A stretch of DNA of 64,000 nucleotides from Achromobacter mucicolens (lineage in GTDB: Bacteria > Pseudomonadota > Gammaproteobacteria > Burkholderiales > Burkholderiaceae_B). Position numbers and translations under genes: made by a program. Shown here in pieces: positions 8,691 to 18,495 of the stretch (positions within the stretch are counted from its first letter, which is position 1; each line of letters begins with the position of its first letter). The notes under the pieces are model-generated. The model had not been told where the DNA came from and made no database searches. It worked only from the letters and a program-made list of their open reading frames with translations. Location: contig NZ_CADIJP010000002.1 of assembly GCF_902859725.1 (NCBI RefSeq), forward strand, positions 62,001 through 126,000. The letters are read 5' to 3'.

Positions 8691-9680
8691 ATGTTCGCTT
8701 TCATACTGCGTCGCCTGTTGCAGGCCGTAGCGGTGATGCTCACCGTCGCGCTACTGGCCTTCGTGCTTTTTCAATACGTCGGCGACCCTGTCACCATCAT
8801 GCTGGGACAGGACGCCACCGATGCCGAGCGCATCGAACTGCGTGAACGCCTGGGCCTGAACGAGCCCGCCATCGTTCAATTCGGCCATTTCGTGGCCAAT
8901 GCGGTGCAGGGCAATTTCGGCATCTCCCTGCGCCAGAGCGAACCCGTTTCCACCCTGCTCAAATCCCGCCTGCCCGCCACGCTTGAGCTGTCCATGGTGG
9001 CTGCCTTGCTGGCGCTGGTCGTGGGCGTGCCGCTGGGCGTGTATACCGCGCTCAAGCGCAACAGCCTGGTCTCGCAGATGCTGCTGGCCGGGTCGCTGCT
9101 GGGCGTGTCGCTGCCGACCTTCCTGATCGGCATCCTGCTGATCCTGGTGTTCTCGGTGCAACTGGGCTGGCTGCCCAGCTATGGGCGCGGCGATACCGTC
9201 AGCCTGGGCTGGTGGACCTCGGGCCTGTTCACCGCCACGGGCTGGAAGCATCTCATCCTGCCGTCCATCACGCTGTCGCTCTTCCAGATGACGCTGGTGC
9301 TGCGGCTGGTGCGCTCCGAAATGCTGGAGGTCCTGCGCTCGGACTACATCAAGTTCGCGCGCGCCCGGGGCCTGAAGCGCCGCGCCATCCACTTCGGCCA
9401 CGCGCTCAAGAACACGATGGTGCCCGTCATCACCATCACCGGCCTGCAGCTGGGCGGCATCATCGCCTTCGCCATCGTGACCGAGACCGTGTTCCAGTGG
9501 CCGGGCATGGGCCTGCTCTTCATCCAGGCCGTCCAATTCGCCGACGTGCCGGTGATGGCCGCGTACCTGTGCCTGATCGCGCTGGTGTTCGTGGTCATCA
9601 ACCTGATCGTCGATCTTCTGTATTTCGTCGTGGACCCGCGGCTGCGTTCCGGGCTGACCCGCGGCGGGGGGGCTCACTGA
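8691..9680 (+). CDS. ABC transporter permease (DppB/OppB type)
   Basis: First inner-membrane permease of the importer, 329 residues. It starts with the family-typical N-terminal segment MFAFILRRLLQAVAVMLTVALLAF and has about six membrane segments. The EAA loop contacting the ATPases reads DYIKFARARGLKRRAIHFGHALKN (shown in two parts: DYIKFARARGL, then KRRAIHFGHALKN). It overlaps the next permease gene by one base (TGATG), indicating translational coupling. Confidence 0.92.
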   Translation: MFAFILRRLLQAVAVMLTVALLAFVLFQYVGDPVTIMLGQDATDAERIELRERLGLNEPAIVQFGHFVANAVQGNFGISLRQSEPVSTLLKSRLPATLELSMVAALLALVVGVPLGVYTALKRNSLVSQMLLAGSLLGVSLPTFLIGILLILVFSVQLGWLPSYGRGDTVSLGWWTSGLFTATGWKHLILPSITLSLFQMTLVLRLVRSEMLEVLRSDYIKFARARGLKRRAIHFGHALKNTMVPVITITGLQLGGIIAFAIVTETVFQWPGMGLLFIQAVQFADVPVMAAYLCLIALVFVVINLIVDLLYFVVDPRLRSGLTRGGGAH

Positions 9681-10594
9681 TGCGCGCCGTACTCAAACGC
9701 TGGTGGGACAGCGACATTGCCTGGGCCTGGCGCCGGGCGCCCGTGGCGATCGTGGCCACCCTGTTGCTCGCGGCCCTCCTGATCGGTTCCTTCGGGGCCG
9801 GCTGGGTCGCGCCGCACAATCCGTTCGACCTGACCAAGGTCGAACTGCTGGACGCGCTGCTGCCGCCGGCCTGGGAACCCAACGGGCAGGCCACTTACCT
9901 GCTGGGCACCGACAGCCAGGGCCGCGACCTGTACTCGGCCATCCTGTACGGCACGCGCGTGTCGCTGCTGATCGGCCTGGCCTCGGTGCTGCTGTCCATG
10001 CTGATCGGCATCGTGCTCGGGCTGGTGTCGGGTTATGCCGGCGGCCGCATCGACGCCTTCATCATGCGTGTCGCCGACGTGCAGCTCTCGTTCCCTGCCA
10101 TTCTGATCGCGCTCCTGATCGACGGCGTGGCGCGGGCGGCGGTGCCGCGCGAGATGCACGAGATCATCGCCTTCCCGGTGCTGATCGGCGCCATCGCGCT
10201 GGCCGGCTGGCCGCAGTACGCCCGCACGGTGCGTGGTTCGACGCTGGTCGAAAAGAACCGCGAATACGTGCAGGCCGCACGCGTGATCGGCGTGGCCTCG
10301 CCCGTCATCATGTTCCGCCACGTGCTGCCCAACGTGCTGGGTCCCGTGCTGGTGCTGGCCACGGTGCACCTGGCCACCGCCATCATCACCGAGGCGACGC
10401 TGTCGTTTCTGGGGGTGGGGGTGCCGCCGACCGCGCCGTCGCTGGGCACGCTGATCCGGATCGGCAACGATTTCCTGTTTTCCGGAGAGTGGTGGATCAC
10501 CATTTTCCCGGGCGCGGCGCTGGTGCTGCTGGTGCTGTCGGTCAACCTGCTGGGTGACTGGCTGCGCGACGCACTCAACCCGCGTCTGAATTGA
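9680..10594 (+). CDS. ABC transporter permease (DppC/OppC type)
   Basis: Second permease, 304 residues. The ATG at 9680 overlaps the stop of the upstream permease; longer readings in this frame would overlap that gene extensively and are rejected. Features are an N-terminal membrane segment, the DppC-type motif LLGTDSQGRDLYSAILYGTRVSL, and an EAA loop EYVQAARVIGVASPVIMFRH. It forms the heterodimeric channel with the preceding gene product. Confidence 0.92.
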   Translation: MRAVLKRWWDSDIAWAWRRAPVAIVATLLLAALLIGSFGAGWVAPHNPFDLTKVELLDALLPPAWEPNGQATYLLGTDSQGRDLYSAILYGTRVSLLIGLASVLLSMLIGIVLGLVSGYAGGRIDAFIMRVADVQLSFPAILIALLIDGVARAAVPREMHEIIAFPVLIGAIALAGWPQYARTVRGSTLVEKNREYVQAARVIGVASPVIMFRHVLPNVLGPVLVLATVHLATAIITEATLSFLGVGVPPTAPSLGTLIRIGNDFLFSGEWWITIFPGAALVLLVLSVNLLGDWLRDALNPRLN

Positions 10595-10602
10595 GGGTAA
10601 CC

Positions 10603-11589
10603 ATGAGCGCATTACTCGAAGTCCGCAACCTGCGCGTGGAATTTCCCACGCGCCGCGGCACGCTACGCGCCCTGGACGATGTGTCCTTTTCCATCCAGGC
10701 CGGCGAAGTCCTGGGCGTGGTGGGTGAATCCGGCGCCGGCAAATCGCTGACCGGCGCTTCCATCATCGGCCTGCTCGAACCGCCGGGCCGCATCGCCGCC
10801 GGCGAGATCCTGCTGGCGGGCCGGCGCATCGACAACCTGCCCGACGAACAGATGCGCCGCGTGCGCGGCCGCGAGATCGGCGCGGTATTCCAGGACCCGC
10901 TGACCTCCCTGAACCCGCTGTACACGGTGGGCAGGCAGTTGGCCGAAACCATCGTCACGCATCTGGACATGACGTGGTCGCAGGCGCGCAACCGCGCGGT
11001 GGAACTGCTGGCGTCCACCGGCATTCCCGCCGCGCGCGAGCGCATCGACCACTACCCGCACCAGTTTTCCGGCGGCATGCGCCAGCGCGTGGTGATCGCG
11101 CTGGCCCTGGCCGCCGAGCCCAAGCTGGTTGTGGCCGACGAACCCACCACCGCGCTGGACGTGTCGATCCAGGCGCAGATCATCGAACTGCTCAAGCGCC
11201 TTTGCCGCGAGCACGGCACGGCCGTCATGCTGATCACGCACGACATGGGCGTGATCGCCGAGACCGCCGACCGCGTGGCGGTGATGTACGCCGGCCGCGT
11301 GGCCGAGATCGGGCCGGTGGCCGACGTGATCCACAAGCCGCGCCACCCCTACACGGCGGGGCTGATGGGGTCCATTCCCACGCTCGAAGGCCACACCGAG
11401 CGGCTGGTGCAGATCGACGGCAGCATGCCGCGGCTGAACGCCATTCCGCCGGGCTGTGCGTTCAACCCGCGCTGCGGCCAGCGCCTGCCGCGCTGCGCGC
11501 ACGACCGCCCCGAGCTGATGCCCGCAGGCACGTCGCGCGCGGCCTGTTGGCTGCATGACAAAGGCAATACGTTGGAGGTGGCCGCATGA
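10603..11589 (+). CDS. ABC transporter ATP-binding protein (DppD/OppD type)
   Basis: First ATPase of the importer, 328 residues. Walker A is GESGAGKS, the signature is FSGGMRQRV, and Walker B is [11 protein letters not shown]. The C-terminal oligopeptide-type extension has the cysteine pattern [16 protein letters not shown], which in this family binds an Fe-S cluster. The ATG at 10603 follows GAGGG, just after the permease stop. It shares ATGA with the next ATPase gene. Confidence 0.93.
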   Translation: MSALLEVRNLRVEFPTRRGTLRALDDVSFSIQAGEVLGVVGESGAGKSLTGASIIGLLEPPGRIAAGEILLAGRRIDNLPDEQMRRVRGREIGAVFQDPLTSLNPLYTVGRQLAETIVTHLDMTWSQARNRAVELLASTGIPAARERIDHYPHQFSGGMRQRVVIALALAAEPKLVVADEPTTALDVSIQAQIIELLKRLCREHGTAVMLITHDMGVIAETADRVAVMYAGRVAEIGPVADVIHKPRHPYTAGLMGSIPTLEGHTERLVQIDGSMPRLNAIPPGCAFNPRCGQRLPRCAHDRPELMPAGTSRAACWLHDKGNTLEVAA

Positions 11590-12581
11590 GCACGCCCTTG
11601 GTTCAAGTAAAGGATGCGGCGCGCTGGTTCGACGTGTCGCCGCCCTGGCTGGAGCGCACGCTGGCGCGCAAGCCCAAAGTGATGCTGCGCGCGGTGGACG
11701 GGGTGTCGTTCGACATCGCCCGCGGCGAGACGCTCGCATTGGTGGGCGAATCCGGCTGCGGAAAATCGACGGTCGCGCGCATGCTGGTGGGGCTGTACGG
11801 GCTGACCCGCGGCGACATCCAGTTCGATGGCCAGCCGCTGTCGCGCATGTCCGAGTCGGGCGGCCGCGCCTTGCGCAAGCGTCTGCAGATGATCTTCCAG
11901 GATCCCTATGCCAGCCTGAATCCGCGCTGGCGCGTGGGCCGCATCATCGCCGAGCCGATGCTGACCCACACGCAGATGACGCAAGACGAGCGCGTCGCGC
12001 GCGTGGGCGATCTGCTCCGGCAGGTGGGGCTGGACCCGGCGGACCAGGGCCGCTATCCGCACCAGTTTTCGGGCGGCCAGCGCCAGCGCATCTCGATTGC
12101 GCGGGCGCTGGCGGTCAATCCGGAGTTCCTGGTCTGCGACGAGCCCACCTCGGCGCTGGACGTGTCGGTGCAAGCGCAGGTGCTGAACCTGATGAAGGAC
12201 CTGCAACGCAAGCTGGGGCTGACGTACCTGTTCATTTCCCACAACCTGGCGGTCGTGCACCACGTGGCCGACCGCGTGGGGGTTATGTACCTGGGGCGCA
12301 TGGTGGAAGTGGCGCCGCGCGACGAACTTTTTGCGCGGCCGCGGCATCCCTACACGCGGATGCTGCTCGAGGCGATTCCGGACATCAACGGCGCAGGCAA
12401 GCCGCGCACGGCGGTGGCGGGCGAGGTGCCCAATCCCCTGAATCCGCCGTCCGGCTGCACCTTCCATCCGCGCTGCCCGCACGCCAATGACCGATGCAAG
12501 GCCGAGGCGCCGGCCGCGAAGCTGGCGGGGGTGTCGATCGTGGCCTGCCATGCCGTCGAGGAAGGCAGGATCACCGTGTGA
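11586..12581 (+). CDS. ABC transporter ATP-binding protein (DppF/OppF type)
   Basis: Second ATPase, 331 residues. Walker A is GESGCGKST, the signature [15 protein letters not shown], and Walker [13 protein letters not shown]. The C-terminal cysteine-containing extension ([16 protein letters not shown]) is present. The start overlaps the preceding stop by four bases (ATGA). This completes a full five-gene uptake system; the substrate (di/oligopeptide, glutathione or opine) is not evident from sequence. Confidence 0.93.
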   Translation: MSTPLVQVKDAARWFDVSPPWLERTLARKPKVMLRAVDGVSFDIARGETLALVGESGCGKSTVARMLVGLYGLTRGDIQFDGQPLSRMSESGGRALRKRLQMIFQDPYASLNPRWRVGRIIAEPMLTHTQMTQDERVARVGDLLRQVGLDPADQGRYPHQFSGGQRQRISIARALAVNPEFLVCDEPTSALDVSVQAQVLNLMKDLQRKLGLTYLFISHNLAVVHHVADRVGVMYLGRMVEVAPRDELFARPRHPYTRMLLEAIPDINGAGKPRTAVAGEVPNPLNPPSGCTFHPRCPHANDRCKAEAPAAKLAGVSIVACHAVEEGRITV

Positions 12582-12632
12582 TCCTGCCGCCGCCGCGGAC
12601 CGGGCGCCAGCCCGGGCTGCGGCGCGCGGCAT

Positions 12633-13151
12633 TCAATGGCGGTGGTTGTGGACGTCGTCGTAGGGCGTGTCGTCGTCCTCGTCGTCCGCGTCGTCGTCCT
12701 CTTCCTCGTCTTCTTCGTCCGGATCGGGCTGCGGTTCCTCGGTCAGCGCGAAAGGCAGCACTTCCTCAAGGTTGTCGGACCAGGCGGACTCTTCGCCGTC
12801 GTGGTCCAGCTTGATGAACCGCTCGCCGTCGTTCAGCGAGATCTGGATCGCCCACAGGTACAGGCAGTCGTAGGTGTCGTCATCGGACTGCGGCAGGCCG
12901 CCGCGGTTGCCGAGCAGGCGCGCGCCCGGCCCGCCCATCTGCACGTGCGTCTGTTCCTCGTCGGCCTCGGCTTTCTCGTCCATTGGGACGCCGTAGGTCA
13001 CCCATTCGGTGCCTTCGTCGCCAAGCACCACTTCCGCCAGCACGGGCTTGCCCAGATAGGCGCTGAGGGCGTCCGCGGTCTTGGCCAGCATGTCCAGTTC
13101 GGGCGCACTGAAATGGGTCAAGGAAGCGGGTGGAGTGGCAGAGGCGGACAT
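12633..13151 (-). CDS. uncharacterised protein with long acidic C-terminal tail
   Basis: A 172-residue protein that I do not recognise. Residues 1-138 look like a compact, soluble domain with a central CLYLWAIQISL segment. Residues 139-165 are almost entirely Asp/Glu, and the protein ends in HNHRH. No signal peptide or membrane segment is visible. It is convergent with the ABC operon and divergent from an exporter gene. The acidic run followed by histidines could bind metal or a basic partner; that is inference only. High-GC codon use matches its neighbours and supports a real gene. Confidence 0.75.
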   Translation of the reverse strand: MSASATPPASLTHFSAPELDMLAKTADALSAYLGKPVLAEVVLGDEGTEWVTYGVPMDEKAEADEEQTHVQMGGPGARLLGNRGGLPQSDDDTYDCLYLWAIQISLNDGERFIKLDHDGEESAWSDNLEEVLPFALTEEPQPDPDEEDEEEDDDADDEDDDTPYDDVHNHRH

Positions 13152-13371
13152 GTTGGTTCCTGGGCGCGATGAAGCCGCGACGGCACGGCAGATACGTCAG
13201 GCGCTATTGTCGCGCGAACGGCGCTGCGTTGCATCGGGCGCTTGGATTACGAAGAAACGTGTGTGGTATCCGGATGGCGTGCTGGGGCGGCGGCATATCC
13301 GTGACATATACATCAAGTCGGACGAGGCCTACACTGGCCAACTTTCGTCTTCCTGCCTTGCCGTTTCAAAC

Positions 13372-14292
13372 ATGCGCTCCGACGCCCCGCAGCTTCCCCT
13401 CCGCTTTTTCCTGTTTCCCCTGCTGGCCGCCTTGATCTGGTCGGTCAACATGATCGTGACCAAGATGGCCGCCGGCGTGATCGCGCCTGCCGCCATCGGC
13501 TTTTACCGCTGGGCGCTGGCGGGCATCGTGCTGACCCCCTTTGCGTTGCCTGGCGTCTGGGCGCAGCGACGCCAGGTGCTGGCGCATCTGCCGAAGTTCG
13601 CGGTGCTGGGCGGACTGGGCATGGCGCTGTACCAGGGCCTCGCGTACGTGGCGGCCGCCTCGACCACCGCCACCAACATGGGTTTCATCACCGCGATGAT
13701 TCCGCTCATGACCATCGCCGTCATGGCGGTCATCATGCGTGAGCGGCCCTCGACGATGGCCGTGCTGGGCAGCCTGGTCTCGCTGGCCGGGCTGGCGCTG
13801 CTGATCGGCGAGGGCGATCCGGCCCGGCTGCTGTCGGTGGGCGCCAACCATGGCGACGTGCTGATGGGGCTGGGCGCGCTGGCCTATGCGCTGTACGGCG
13901 TGCTGCTGCGGCGCTGGGCGCTGCCGGTGGGGCCGTGGCAGTCGCTGTACGTGCAGGTTGCGTTCGGCATCCTGTTCCAGCTTCCCGCCTTCCTGATGGC
14001 CGCGCCGTCGCCGCTCAATGCCGCCAACGTGCCCCTTGTGCTGTATGCCGCGGTATTCCCGTCGCTGTTCGCGCCCTATCTGTGGATGCAGGGCGTGCGC
14101 CATCTGGGGCCCAACCGCGCCAGCATCTTCCTGAACGTCATGCCCGTGTTCACGGTGGCCATCGCGGCGCTGTTCCTTGATGAAAAGCCGCACCTCTTTC
14201 ACATCGCCGGCGGCGCGCTGGCGCTGGCCGGCGTGATGCTGGCGCAGATGCGCACGCCGGGCATGCCGGGGCGCGCGGCGAAAACCAGCTGA
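13372..14292 (+). CDS. EamA/DMT-superfamily transporter
   Basis: Inner-membrane transporter of 306 residues with about ten hydrophobic segments in two repeated EamA halves. Each half opens with the usual pattern ([15 protein letters not shown] in the first, [16 protein letters not shown] in the second). The ATG at 13372 is preferred because an open reading further upstream would overlap the divergent gene at 13151 and adds a non-hydrophobic, dissimilar segment. Members export metabolites such as amino acids or metabolite analogues; the substrate is unknown. Confidence 0.87.
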   Translation: MRSDAPQLPLRFFLFPLLAALIWSVNMIVTKMAAGVIAPAAIGFYRWALAGIVLTPFALPGVWAQRRQVLAHLPKFAVLGGLGMALYQGLAYVAAASTTATNMGFITAMIPLMTIAVMAVIMRERPSTMAVLGSLVSLAGLALLIGEGDPARLLSVGANHGDVLMGLGALAYALYGVLLRRWALPVGPWQSLYVQVAFGILFQLPAFLMAAPSPLNAANVPLVLYAAVFPSLFAPYLWMQGVRHLGPNRASIFLNVMPVFTVAIAALFLDEKPHLFHIAGGALALAGVMLAQMRTPGMPGRAAKTS

Positions 14293-14384
14293 GGCGGCAC
14301 GGGGCCGGATCACGGCTGCCGCACGCCGGTCAGGGTTCCGGCCTACAATCAACGGTTTCTCAGCTATATCTCACCTACGAGCCC

Positions 14385-16058
14385 ATGGCCCAATACGTCT
14401 ACACCATGAACCGCGTCGGCAAGATCGTGCCGCCCAAGCGGCAGATCCTGCGCGATATCTCGCTTTCGTTTTTTCCTGGCGCCAAGATCGGCGTGCTGGG
14501 CCTGAACGGCTCGGGCAAGTCGACGCTGCTGAAGATCATGGCGGGCGTCGACCGCGAGATCGAAGGCGAAGCCGTGCCCATGCCCGGCCTGAACATCGGT
14601 TACCTGCCGCAGGAACCGCAGCTCAATCCCGAGCACACCGTCCGCCAGGCGGTCGAGGAAGGCCTGGGCGCTGTCGTCACCGCCAAGAAGCGCCTGGACG
14701 AGGTCTACGCCGCGTACGCGGAACCCGACGCCGACTTCGATGCGCTGGCCGCTGAACAGGCCGAACTCGAAGCCATCATCGCCGCCGCCGCTTCCAGCGG
14801 CGCTGACGACATCGAACACCAGATGGAAATCGCCGCCGACGCGCTGCGCCTGCCGCCCTGGGACGCCATCGTCGGCAAGCTGTCCGGCGGTGAAAAGCGC
14901 CGCGTGGCCCTGTGCCGCCTGCTGCTGTCCAAGCCCGACATGCTGCTGCTGGACGAGCCCACCAACCACTTGGACGCCGAGAGCGTGGAGTGGCTGGAGC
15001 AATTCCTGCACAAGTTCCCCGGCACCGTCGTGGGCGTGACCCACGATCGCTACTTCCTGGACAACGCGGCCGAATGGATCCTGGAACTGGACCGCGGCTA
15101 CGGCATCCCCTGGAAGGGCAACTACAGCTCGTGGCTAGAACAGAAGGAAGACCGCCTCAAGCAGGAAGAGTCCTCCGAGTCCGCGCGCCAGAAGACCATC
15201 AAGAAGGAACTGGAGTGGGTGCGCCAGAACCCGAAGGGCCGCCAGGCCAAGGCCAAGGCGCGTCTGGCGCGTTTCGAGGAACTGTCTTCCTACGAATACC
15301 AGAAGCGCAACGAAACCCAGGAAATCTTCATTCCCGTGGGCGAGCGCCTGGGCAACGAGGTCATCGAGTTCAACAACGTCAGCAAGGCCTACGGCGACCG
15401 CCTGCTGATCGACAACCTCAGCTTCAAGGTGCCGCCGGGCGCCATCGTGGGCATCATCGGCGCGAACGGCGCCGGTAAGTCCACGCTGTTCCGCATGATC
15501 GCCGGCCGCGAGCAGCCGGATTCGGGCGAAGTGAAGATCGGCCAGACCGTCAAGCTGGCGTACGTCGACCAGTCGCGCGACGCGCTGGAAGACAAGAAGA
15601 CGGTATTCGACGCGGTGGCTGACGGCGCCGACCTCTTGACCGTGGGCAAGTTCGAAATGTCGTCGCGCGCCTATCTGGGCCGCTTCAACTTCAAGGGCGG
15701 CGACCAGAACAAGGTCGTGGGCCAGCTCTCGGGCGGCGAACGCGGCCGCCTGCACATGGCCAAGACGCTGATCGCCGGCGGCAACGTCCTCTTGCTTGAC
15801 GAACCGTCCAACGACCTCGACGTCGAAACGCTGCGCGCCCTGGAAGACGCGTTGCTCGAGTTCCCCGGCAGCGTCATGGTCATCAGCCACGATCGCTGGT
15901 TCCTGGACCGTATCGCCACGCACATCCTCGCGTTCGAAGGCGATTCGCAAGTCGTGTTCTTTGACGGCAACTACCAGGAATACGAAGCCGACAAGAAGCG
16001 CCGCCTGGGCGAAGAGGGCGCCAAGCCCAAGCGCCTGCGCTACAAGGCGCTGAAGTAA
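14385..16058 (+). CDS. ettA: energy-dependent translational throttle protein EttA (ABC-F ATPase)
   Basis: Cytosolic ABC-F protein of 557 residues that binds the ribosomal E site and adjusts the first elongation step to energy state. Two ATPase domains are visible: Walker [10 protein letters not shown] and GANGAGKST, signatures [13 protein letters not shown] and [13 protein letters not shown], Walker [13 protein letters not shown] and [11 protein letters not shown]. The linker [23 protein letters not shown] is the P-site tRNA-interaction region. The N-terminus [19 protein letters not shown] and the length match E. coli EttA (555). Monocistronic, with its own terminator at 16163-16189. Confidence 0.95.
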   Translation: MAQYVYTMNRVGKIVPPKRQILRDISLSFFPGAKIGVLGLNGSGKSTLLKIMAGVDREIEGEAVPMPGLNIGYLPQEPQLNPEHTVRQAVEEGLGAVVTAKKRLDEVYAAYAEPDADFDALAAEQAELEAIIAAAASSGADDIEHQMEIAADALRLPPWDAIVGKLSGGEKRRVALCRLLLSKPDMLLLDEPTNHLDAESVEWLEQFLHKFPGTVVGVTHDRYFLDNAAEWILELDRGYGIPWKGNYSSWLEQKEDRLKQEESSESARQKTIKKELEWVRQNPKGRQAKAKARLARFEELSSYEYQKRNETQEIFIPVGERLGNEVIEFNNVSKAYGDRLLIDNLSFKVPPGAIVGIIGANGAGKSTLFRMIAGREQPDSGEVKIGQTVKLAYVDQSRDALEDKKTVFDAVADGADLLTVGKFEMSSRAYLGRFNFKGGDQNKVVGQLSGGERGRLHMAKTLIAGGNVLLLDEPSNDLDVETLRALEDALLEFPGSVMVISHDRWFLDRIATHILAFEGDSQVVFFDGNYQEYEADKKRRLGEEGAKPKRLRYKALK

Positions 16059-16071
16059 AAAGACGATTCCT

Positions 16072-16139
16072 CTGGTGACTGACACCCAGGTGGCACAGCC
16101 GTCAATTCGAGACGCTGCCGCGAGGGTGTCAGACACCAG
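16072..16139 (+). repeat. dispersed intergenic repeat, copy 1 (REP/MITE-like)
   Basis: A 68-base element with matching ends: CTGGTGACTGACACCC at the left and GGGTGTCAGACACCAG at the right, which form terminal inverted repeats with one mismatch. The 14-base ends are themselves near-palindromic. The same element occurs in the opposite orientation at 50422-50484, sharing GGTGTCTGACACCC, GGCAGCGTC and the right end. It sits just after the ettA stop. Confidence 0.7.
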
Positions 16140-16162
16140 CCAGTAGGAACACCCCGCCAAGC

Positions 16163-16189
16163 ATCCCGGCCAAGCGCCGGGATTTTTTT
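16163..16189 (+). terminator. Rho-independent terminator of ettA
   Basis: Perfect 8-bp stem ATCCCGGC (16163-16170) / GCCGGGAT (16176-16183) with a five-base loop, followed by six further T residues. It lies about 100 bases after the ettA stop, beyond the repeat element. Confidence 0.85.
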
Positions 16190-16233
16190 CGGCCAGGCGT
16201 TATCCTGACAGCTTGTCCTGGGAGTCTTTCACC

Positions 16234-16767
16234 ATGCTGCTGTCCGCCACCGATTCCACCCTGCTGATCGTCGACATGCAGGGCCGCCTGATGCCTGTCA
16301 TCCACGACGGCGAGGCCGTGCTCAACGCCGCGCACAAGCTGGCCCAGGCGGCTCGGCTGCTCGACGTGCCCGTGGTGGCCACGGAGCATCACAGCAAGAT
16401 GCTCGGGGTCACGGTCGACCCGTTGCGCGAACTAATCCAGGCCACCTTCCAGAAGATGCACTTTTCCTCGGCCCGAGAACCGGGTTTCGACGGCTGGCTG
16501 CCGGCCTCGCGCCGCACGGTGCTGGTGGCCGGCTGCGAGGCGCACATCTGCGTGCTGCAAACCGTCATCGGCCTCGTGGAGTTGGGCTACAAGGCCGTGC
16601 TGGTCGCGGACGCGGCTGGCTCGCGCAAGCCGTCGGACCATCATGCCGCGTTGCGCCGCGCCCGCGCGCACGGCGCGGAAATCGTCACGTCGGAAATGGC
16701 GATTTTCGAGTGGATGGAGACCTGCGAGCACCCGCGCTTTCGCGACGTGTTACGTCTGGTCAAATAG
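16234..16767 (+). CDS. isochorismatase-fold cysteine hydrolase
   Basis: A 177-residue hydrolase of the isochorismatase-like fold. The catalytic triad pattern is visible as LLIVDMQGRL (Asp), KMHFS (Lys) and VLVAGCEAHICVLQT (Cys). The ATG at 16234 has GGGAG nine bases upstream, which decides against the TTG seven codons earlier. Proteins of this subgroup include YcaC-like enzymes of unknown substrate; a nicotinamidase or isochorismatase role is not supported specifically. Confidence 0.87.
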   Translation: MLLSATDSTLLIVDMQGRLMPVIHDGEAVLNAAHKLAQAARLLDVPVVATEHHSKMLGVTVDPLRELIQATFQKMHFSSAREPGFDGWLPASRRTVLVAGCEAHICVLQTVIGLVELGYKAVLVADAAGSRKPSDHHAALRRARAHGAEIVTSEMAIFEWMETCEHPRFRDVLRLVK

Positions 16768-16820
16768 CGGCCCGCTCCTGCAACATCGTCCCCAGGAGAG
16801 CGCAACGATTTGCTCTCCCT

Positions 16821-16849
16821 TTGACACAATTCCTGGGCAAACCTAACAC
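16821..16849 (+). promoter_or_regulatory. putative sigma70 promoter for the glycine-zipper lipoprotein gene
   Basis: TTGACA at 16821-16826, a 17-base spacer and TAACAC at 16844-16849. The -35 is perfect and the -10 weak. The leader to the ATG at 16960 would be about 105 bases and ends in AGGAG. Confidence 0.45.
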
Positions 16850-16959
16850 CATGTCCCCGGATATTTTGCGATCCTGAAGGCTCCTAACCCCAAAAAGGTC
16901 CGCGCGCTCGCGTTTGGGTTCACCGGTGCGGCCCCGGGTAAAAGAACAGGAGCTTCATC

Positions 16960-17184
16960 ATGAAAATCGCATCGCTTTCCAAGATCTGTGCCGCCGTGGC
17001 GCTGGCTGCCACCATGGCGGGTTGTTCATCGTGGGATGGCATGAGCCATCGCCAGAAGAGTACCGTGGGCGGCGCCGCACTGGGCGGCGTGGCGGGCGCC
17101 GTCATCACCAACGGCGGCGTGCTCGGCACGGTCGGCGGCGCGGCGATCGGCGGTGTGATCGGCGACCAGGTGGGCAAGCGCTAA
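16960..17184 (+). CDS. glycine-zipper 2TM-domain lipoprotein (OsmB-like)
   Basis: A 74-residue lipoprotein. The signal peptide ends in the lipobox MAGC (about residues 19-22), so Cys22 would be lipidated. The mature part carries a glycine-zipper stretch (GGAALGGVAGAV and GGAAIGGVIGD), typical of OsmB/Rick-17kDa small envelope lipoproteins. AGGAG precedes the ATG. A strong terminator follows at once, so it is transcribed alone. Likely an envelope-stress or osmotic-response protein by analogy; that is inference. Confidence 0.88.
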   Translation: MKIASLSKICAAVALAATMAGCSSWDGMSHRQKSTVGGAALGGVAGAVITNGGVLGTVGGAAIGGVIGDQVGKR

Positions 17185-17204
17185 GCCTTCGTCGTCCCAA
17201 AAGC

Positions 17205-17234
17205 AACGCCCGGCAATGCCGGGCGTTTTTTTTT
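17205..17234 (+). terminator. Rho-independent terminator of the lipoprotein gene
   Basis: Perfect 10-bp stem AACGCCCGGC / GCCGGGCGTT with a three-base loop (AAT), followed by a run of T to 17234. Confidence 0.92.
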
Positions 17235-17243
17235 ATGCGCAAC

Positions 17244-17266
17244 GTGCGCCGGCAAGACCGGCGCAC
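17244..17266 (-). terminator. hairpin downstream of minE
   Basis: Perfect 9-bp stem GTGCGCCGG / CCGGCGCAC with a five-base loop, ten bases past the minE stop on the minus strand. There is no T tract directly after it on that strand, so it may be a mRNA-stabilising hairpin rather than a true intrinsic terminator. Confidence 0.4.
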
Positions 17267-17276
17267 AGCAGAGACG

Positions 17277-17534
17277 TCAGGTCTCGTTTTGCGGCATTTC
17301 GATCTTCACTTCCAACACCTCGAGCGTGTCCTGGCGTTCCAGGTGCACCTTGATGTCTTCGGGATTGATCTTCACGTACTTGGAAATGACCGCGATCAGT
17401 TCCTGCTGGAGTTGCGGCAGGTAATCGGGGGAATCCCCGCGGCCACGCTCGTGGGCAAGGATGATCTGCAACCGTTCTTTGGCGACGGACGCGGAGGTCT
17501 TCTTTTGACCGAGCAGAAACGACAGGAAGGACAT
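17277..17534 (-). CDS. minE: cell division topological specificity factor MinE
   Basis: An 85-residue protein that stimulates the MinD ATPase and drives Min oscillation, restricting division inhibition to the poles. The N-terminal amphipathic membrane-targeting segment [15 protein letters not shown] and the MinD-contact region [14 protein letters not shown] are visible. Length matches MinE in E. coli (88). It begins three bases after minD stops and is the last gene of minCDE. Confidence 0.96.
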   Translation of the reverse strand: MSFLSFLLGQKKTSASVAKERLQIILAHERGRGDSPDYLPQLQQELIAVISKYVKINPEDIKVHLERQDTLEVLEVKIEMPQNET

Positions 17535-17537
17535 CGC

Positions 17538-18353
17538 TTACTTGCCTCCGAACAGGCGTTTCAGGAAACCCGGCTTTTCGTAGTCGGTAAAGCGCAGGGC
17601 CTTGTCTTCGCCAAGGTAACGGCTGACGACGTCCTTGTAGGCTTCCGAGACGTCGGTGTCTTTCAGGTGGATGGCCGGCAAGCCCTGGTTCGAGGCCTGC
17701 AGCACGGCTTCCGATTCGGGAATCACACCGATGAGCTTGATGCGCAGGATGTCTTCGATGTCGGTCAGCGACAGCATTTCGCCGTCGGACACGCGCTTGG
17801 GGTTGTAGCGCGTGAGCAGCAGGTATTCCTTGACCGGCTCGTCACCCTCGACGGCGCGCTTGGACTTGGCGGCCAGGATGCCCAGGATGCGGTCGGAGTC
17901 GCGCACCGACGAGACTTCGGGGTTGGTGACCACCAGCGCGTCGTCTGCGAAGTAGGCCGCCATCAGCGCGCCGGTCTCGATGCCCGCGGGGGAGTCGCAG
18001 ACGATGTAGTCGAAACCCATTTCCTTCAGGTCGTTGATGACCTTTTCCACGCCTTCCTGCGTCAGCGCATCCTTGTCGCGCGTTTGCGAAGCCGGCAGGA
18101 TGAAAAGGTTTTCGAGCTGCTTGTCCTTGATGAGCGCTTGCTTGAGGGTCGCCTCGCCCTGGATCACATTGACGAAGTCATACACCACGCGACGCTCGCA
18201 ACCCATGATGAGGTCGAGGTTGCGCAGGCCGACGTCGAAGTCGATGACAGCGGTCTTGTGGCCCCGCATCGCGAGGCCCGCGGAAAAACTGGCGCTCGTC
18301 GTGGTTTTGCCCACGCCGCCTTTGCCGGAAGTCACCACAACAATGCGTGTCAT
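17538..18353 (-). CDS. minD: septum site-determining protein MinD
   Basis: A 271-residue membrane-associated ATPase that recruits MinC. The deviant Walker A KGGVGKTT (Lys11 and Lys16) is intact. The C-terminal amphipathic membrane helix region ends in KPGFLKRLFGGK. The ATG at 18353 is taken because it gives the standard N-terminus MTRIVVVTSGKGG and has AAGGG ten bases upstream. Between minC and minD (143 bases) the minus strand carries a weak hairpin (AAGCC/GGCTT, 18402-18418) followed by TTT, which might tune expression. Confidence 0.97.
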   Translation of the reverse strand: MTRIVVVTSGKGGVGKTTTSASFSAGLAMRGHKTAVIDFDVGLRNLDLIMGCERRVVYDFVNVIQGEATLKQALIKDKQLENLFILPASQTRDKDALTQEGVEKVINDLKEMGFDYIVCDSPAGIETGALMAAYFADDALVVTNPEVSSVRDSDRILGILAAKSKRAVEGDEPVKEYLLLTRYNPKRVSDGEMLSLTDIEDILRIKLIGVIPESEAVLQASNQGLPAIHLKDTDVSEAYKDVVSRYLGEDKALRFTDYEKPGFLKRLFGGK

Positions 18354-18495
18354 GACGATCAAACCCTTATGTTCGAATAAATCGCGTTATCGTAAAGCAA
18401 AAAGCCCGTGTAAGGCTTCTTACAGGATGTGTTGAGATTTGAGCGGGCCGCTGCCGGGCCGCCGTCTCGCAAGATGCCGCACACAGCGCGCGGCA

